The position numbers and the translations under genes were made by a program. 64,000 nt of DNA, from positions 14,797,174 through 14,861,173 of the forward strand of contig OX439042.1 in NCBI GenBank assembly GCA_949317995.1, in the 5' to 3' direction. Shown here in pieces: positions 53,821 to 64,000 of the stretch. The stretch is from Acholoe squamosa (taxonomy: Eukaryota; Annelida; Polychaeta; Phyllodocida; Polynoidae). The first letter of the stretch is position 1. The number at the start of each line of letters is the position of its first letter. The notes below the pieces were generated by a model. It saw nothing but the letters and a program-made list of their open reading frames with translations. It did not search any database and was not told the DNA's origin.

Positions 53821-55344
53821 CATCACCTCTACATCTCTTTATTGTAATAGGTAGCTAGTCAATACACGGTAGTCACATAGGTTATACTCACAAGGATACG
53901 ATTCTTAGGAATTGTACAGGAAATGACCAAAAGTGAAAACAGTTTTACTTTAGTGTGACGTAGAAATGAAAGGTTCTATGGCAGACTTTGACACCTTTTG
54001 AGTGAGTTGTTAAGTCTTGTCCTAAACCGTCCTAGAGATAAGATCGTGATATCTGGACATCCTCCTCGTAACCTAATAATCTAGTCACAATGATAGGGGA
54101 CATTGATCGAGGATTAGGTTTCATACCTTGATTTAATTGAATATTGGTTTCGTTAATACTTACTCAAAATGTCTCAATATTAACCGAAAGGATATCTGAG
54201 GAATAGGGATACAATCTACTGATAGTCAAAATGCTTAAGAAACCCTCAAGAAAGATGTACCGTTATCAAGAACGCAAGGAAATGAAGTTTCACAAACATG
54301 AATCGCCCTCTCCCTAAGTGTTAGTCAGACAGTGCTATGAACATAGCATCTCATGTATACAAAGGTATTGATTCTCAGAGGTCTCTGTTTCTGCAGCCAC
54401 CCCCTGTGCCCTATTCAATATTCCCCGCTGTCCAAGTGTGACCTGCTATTAACCCGTGCCTTTATGGTGCCAAATACTGCTGCTACCCGCCATCTACCCT
54501 CCTACAGTAACTCACAACTTAACTGCAGGGGCGTAGGAAAAGGGGGGCAGGGGGCCTGTCCCCCAATCAAAAAGGAGGTGGGACCTGAGTATGTTTGCCC
54601 CCCCCCCAAAAAAAAAAATATATATATAGTTATGGGATAGGGGAAATGGGGGCCTGGGCCTCAAATCAGATCTAAAATTCATCAAAAATTACTTTTCAAT
54701 ATAGATTTTATATAGGTAGGTATAGGCGCTATTGCCCTTAAGCCGACAATTTAAGGTAGTTGAGGTGGTGCCCCCTCTAGCCCCCCCCCCCCTTTATAAA
54801 GATTTGCTTCCTACGCTTCTGTTAACACATAACAGAAAGCAACATGTCTGTTTGATTTTTTTTCTTCTATTTCTTTTCTGTGTCCATTTCTATGCAATGT
54901 TACCCTGTGGTTTATTGTAGTGCCTGGATGGGGGTTAATGACACACACAGCATTTATAAACGTTTTTTGTGTCACCTAGTAATGTGCTACAGAGTACCGG
55001 TATGACATATGATAACATTTGCACTTTAGCTGTACTGTATCACACAGTGATATATAGCAGCCTAAACAATACCGCCTCTCCAATCTCGGGTAACACATGT
55101 TTACCAACATGATCCCATGTAGACAAGATATTGGACGAATAAAATTATCATGCCTTCCTTGTATACCAAATCATAAGATGTTAACACTTTTAAAATAAAA
55201 CCTCGAAATTCACAGGAAAAATCTGCTTTTACAGAGGAAAACTCAGGGAAAAGCCAGGAAATTTGGAATCGATATTTCAGTGGGGACCTGATAATAGCGA
55301 TGCTTATGGCTGCAACTTAGTTTTTGTCCTTGGCGTGTTTAGTG
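53821..55344. other. Intergenic, one dispersed repeat
   Basis: No gene seen. A repeat at about 54530-54720 (GGGGCGTAGGAAAAGGGGGG...AATCAGATCTAAAATTCATC) has a second copy, direct, at 63748 to the window end. Confidence 0.6.
54530..54720 (+). repeat. Dispersed repeat D, copy 1
   Basis: GCGTAGGAAAAGGGGGG, GGAGGTGGG(A/G)CC(T/C)GAGTATGT, GGGGGCCTGGGCC and AATCAGATCTAAAATTCATC are shared in order with the copy at 63748-64000. It is non-coding; the class is unknown. Confidence 0.75.
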
Positions 55345-55530
55345 CGGGCCTCCCTAGCCCACTTAAAAGGGTCTATTTCTCCTCTTTCCTATCCCCTCAG
55401 GATGTGTGTGGTGCACTTATGTGCGGGCACGGACACATTCCTCTGTGAAATTGTGTAATGTCGTTCTCGCCATGAACATGACCTCAGCTGTCGAAATGGC
55501 GTTAAACATCTATTACTCACTCACTCACTC
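55345..55530 (+). mobile_element. GAGT-tailed SINE, copy 3
   Basis: Plus orientation: GCGGGCCTCCCTAGCCCAC to GGCGTTAAACATCTATTACTCACTC tail, flanked by CGTGTTTAGTG at 55334-55344 and 55530-55540 (the first C overlaps the tail). Confidence 0.85.
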
Positions 55531-55727
55531 GTGTTTAGTGATGTCATTTAGCTGGTGCCTGGTGCTGAAGGGTCTAATGGCGCTGGTACCGTCCTGTAGT
55601 CAGCTTGTACAAACACTGCCACATACTGTAATGACTCGTGTCAGCACCGGGTGTTTGAATAAGCACCGGACTTAAGTAAGCGCCGGGTACTTGAGGGTTA
55701 TTGAAATGAGTATTAATACTGAAAACT

Positions 55728-55875
55728 CTATGGGCTTCCCTGGGGTCTCCTACTTCCTATCCCCTTGGATGTGTGTGGTGCACATATGCATCGGCACCGA
55801 CATATTCCTCTGTGAAATTGTGAATATGACTTTAGTTGTCAAAATGGCATTAAACATCTATTACTCACTCACTCG
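55728..55875 (+). mobile_element. GAGT-tailed SINE, copy 4 (internal deletion)
   Basis: Same family, lacking part of the 5' half, flanked by CTGAAAACT at 55719-55727 and 55876-55884. Confidence 0.78.
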
Positions 55876-55884
55876 CTGAAAACT

Positions 55885-56906
55885 TTAGCTCAAATAAACG
55901 ACTCTATTGTATGAGCAAAAGTGAAAGAGTGCCATTGAAATGTATTAGTGCCCTGGGCAGTGAAACAAGCCACTCTGGTTGACAACATCAGCCCCTCCCG
56001 CTCACAACTCCACCCCACCCACACACATTCATACCAAACAGTCCAATACAGCCCTGCCCTGCCCTGCCTGGTGTTATCTGTTCGTTTTAACCCTGTAAGG
56101 GTCACATATGGCCTTCTCTTGTGGTCATGTATTGTCATAACGCATCAATGAAGCCTAACTGAAGTGACATCAAAGTATCATGCCAACAATCAAGGGTGTG
56201 TCGGCTATACCTGGTCGGTGCGTTGCAGGAATGCGGCCCTAGCAAATGACCAGCAAAGGCTGCATTGCTTTTGCTATAAGGGCATAATATATAAAAATCC
56301 TCTGCAGCCCATAGAGGTTTAGTTAGCCTGTAACAGTGCTGGGGTGTAGGGTGGAGGCAGAGAGGCCGAGTGTCACTACTCCTACGGTAAAACCCCGCAT
56401 ATAAGCCACAGCTTAAGACCATTTCAGAAGCCTGCTGAACTCGGAGTCCTACTTGTTTACATAGGGTTGTACATACATAGATCTGAGCATGGAATGGACA
56501 CCTATTCAGACCCCTGCTGTGGACGATAGCTTTCTCACAAACTTAGAGCTTGGCTTATAAATAAGCAGGTGAAAATTATACAGACTTAGCTGGTACCCTT
56601 ATGACAACTGCTATCAGTAATAACCACTGGGAACAGGCTTCAGCAATGGCTGCGCCCTTTGGACATTACGCTAACACAGTATAGACAGGGCTTTATGGTA
56701 TGTGTACCAGGGGTGCCTGATGTAGTACAGGCAGCCAGTGCTGTGTCTGATGCAGTGTGGATAAGGATGATGTGTGGCTAGTACACATCTAGTAGTAGTA
56801 AATCAGCCTTGGATCTTATAGGATATCATACATATAGTGTACAAGTAGTAAATCAGCCCTTGGTCACAGCACGGATCTTTGTAGGATAGCATACAGAGTG
56901 AGCACC
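55885..56906. other. FURRY 5' flank, no gene seen
   Basis: Sequence upstream of the proposed first coding exon. No TATA box or clear promoter motif was identified. Confidence 0.4.
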
Positions 56907-63725
<6,819 letters not shown>

Positions 63726-63747
63726 TGAGTAGTTTACTCTCTTAGAC

Positions 63748-64000
63748 AGGGGCGTAGGAAAAGGGGGGGGGCCAGGGGGGGCCTTGGACCAACCCCCACC
63801 AATCATAAAGGAGGTGGGGCCCGAGTATGTCTGGGCCCCCCAAAATTTGCCAAGAATTCATAATGAATTAAACAAGAAGCTAAAACTTTTCATCCCAAAT
63901 TAGATTGATATAGTAACAGGATAGGGAAAATGGGGGCCTGGGCCTAAAATCAGATCTAAAATTCATCAAAAATTACTTTTCTATACAAATTTTATGTATG
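63748..64000 (+). repeat. Dispersed repeat D, copy 2
   Basis: Begins AGGGGCGTAGGAAAAGGGGG 24 bp after the FURRY exon 5 donor and runs off the window edge. It matches about 54530-54720. Confidence 0.75.

Overview
The window is animal nuclear DNA. Two host genes are split into exons with GT..AG introns that hold their reading frame from exon to exon, and the rest is repeat-rich non-coding DNA: MITE-like elements, SINEs, minisatellites and one large LTR retrotransposon. The host genes are recognisable as PCF11 (pre-mRNA 3'-end cleavage and transcription termination) and FURRY (FRY/FRYL type). The repeat mix suggests a marine invertebrate (lophotrochozoan or invertebrate deuterostome), but I cannot name the species from sequence alone.

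Layout. 1-9223: intergenic, with a degenerate GGGACCTGG-type satellite (about 1.95-3.7 kb), two MITEs of one family, a tRNA-like SINE and a TA-flanked inverted-repeat element that carries an internal minisatellite (7.8-8.5 kb). 9224-32144, minus strand: PCF11 in 14 coding exons that join in frame to 1780 codons plus stop; its introns hold SINEs, MITEs and an 81-85 bp minisatellite. A YY1-type promoter motif lies just upstream of its start. 32.4-42.0 kb: intergenic, with several degenerate tandem arrays and a long-inverted-repeat element. 42029-53816: an 11.8-kb Ty3/gypsy LTR retrotransposon, plus strand. 53.8-56.9 kb: intergenic repeats. 56907 to the right edge, plus strand: the 5' part of a FURRY gene (five coding exons; the gene runs out of the window), with a decayed LINE and an inverted duplication in its first intron.

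The retrotransposon is the most interesting object. Its 377-bp LTRs differ at one base and are flanked by a 4-bp target duplication. It has a tRNA-His primer binding site, gag (coiled coil, capsid, zinc knuckle), protease/RT/RNase H and integrase. Gag and pol are joined by a candidate -1 frameshift signal (GGAAAAC next to the gag stop, with a 6-bp stem 6 nt downstream). Two lesions or recoding sites break it: an in-frame TAG inside gag, and a -1 frame change between RNase H and integrase. The integrase tail carries an AT-hook-like motif.

Between integrase and the 3' LTR, where errantiviruses carry env, there is instead an intact GC-rich 882-aa ORF with two atypical C2H2-like zinc fingers. It is preceded by what looks like its own CpG-rich promoter with two perfect CRE palindromes. 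An LTR element that carries a separately promoted zinc-finger gene is the best candidate here for an undescribed system.
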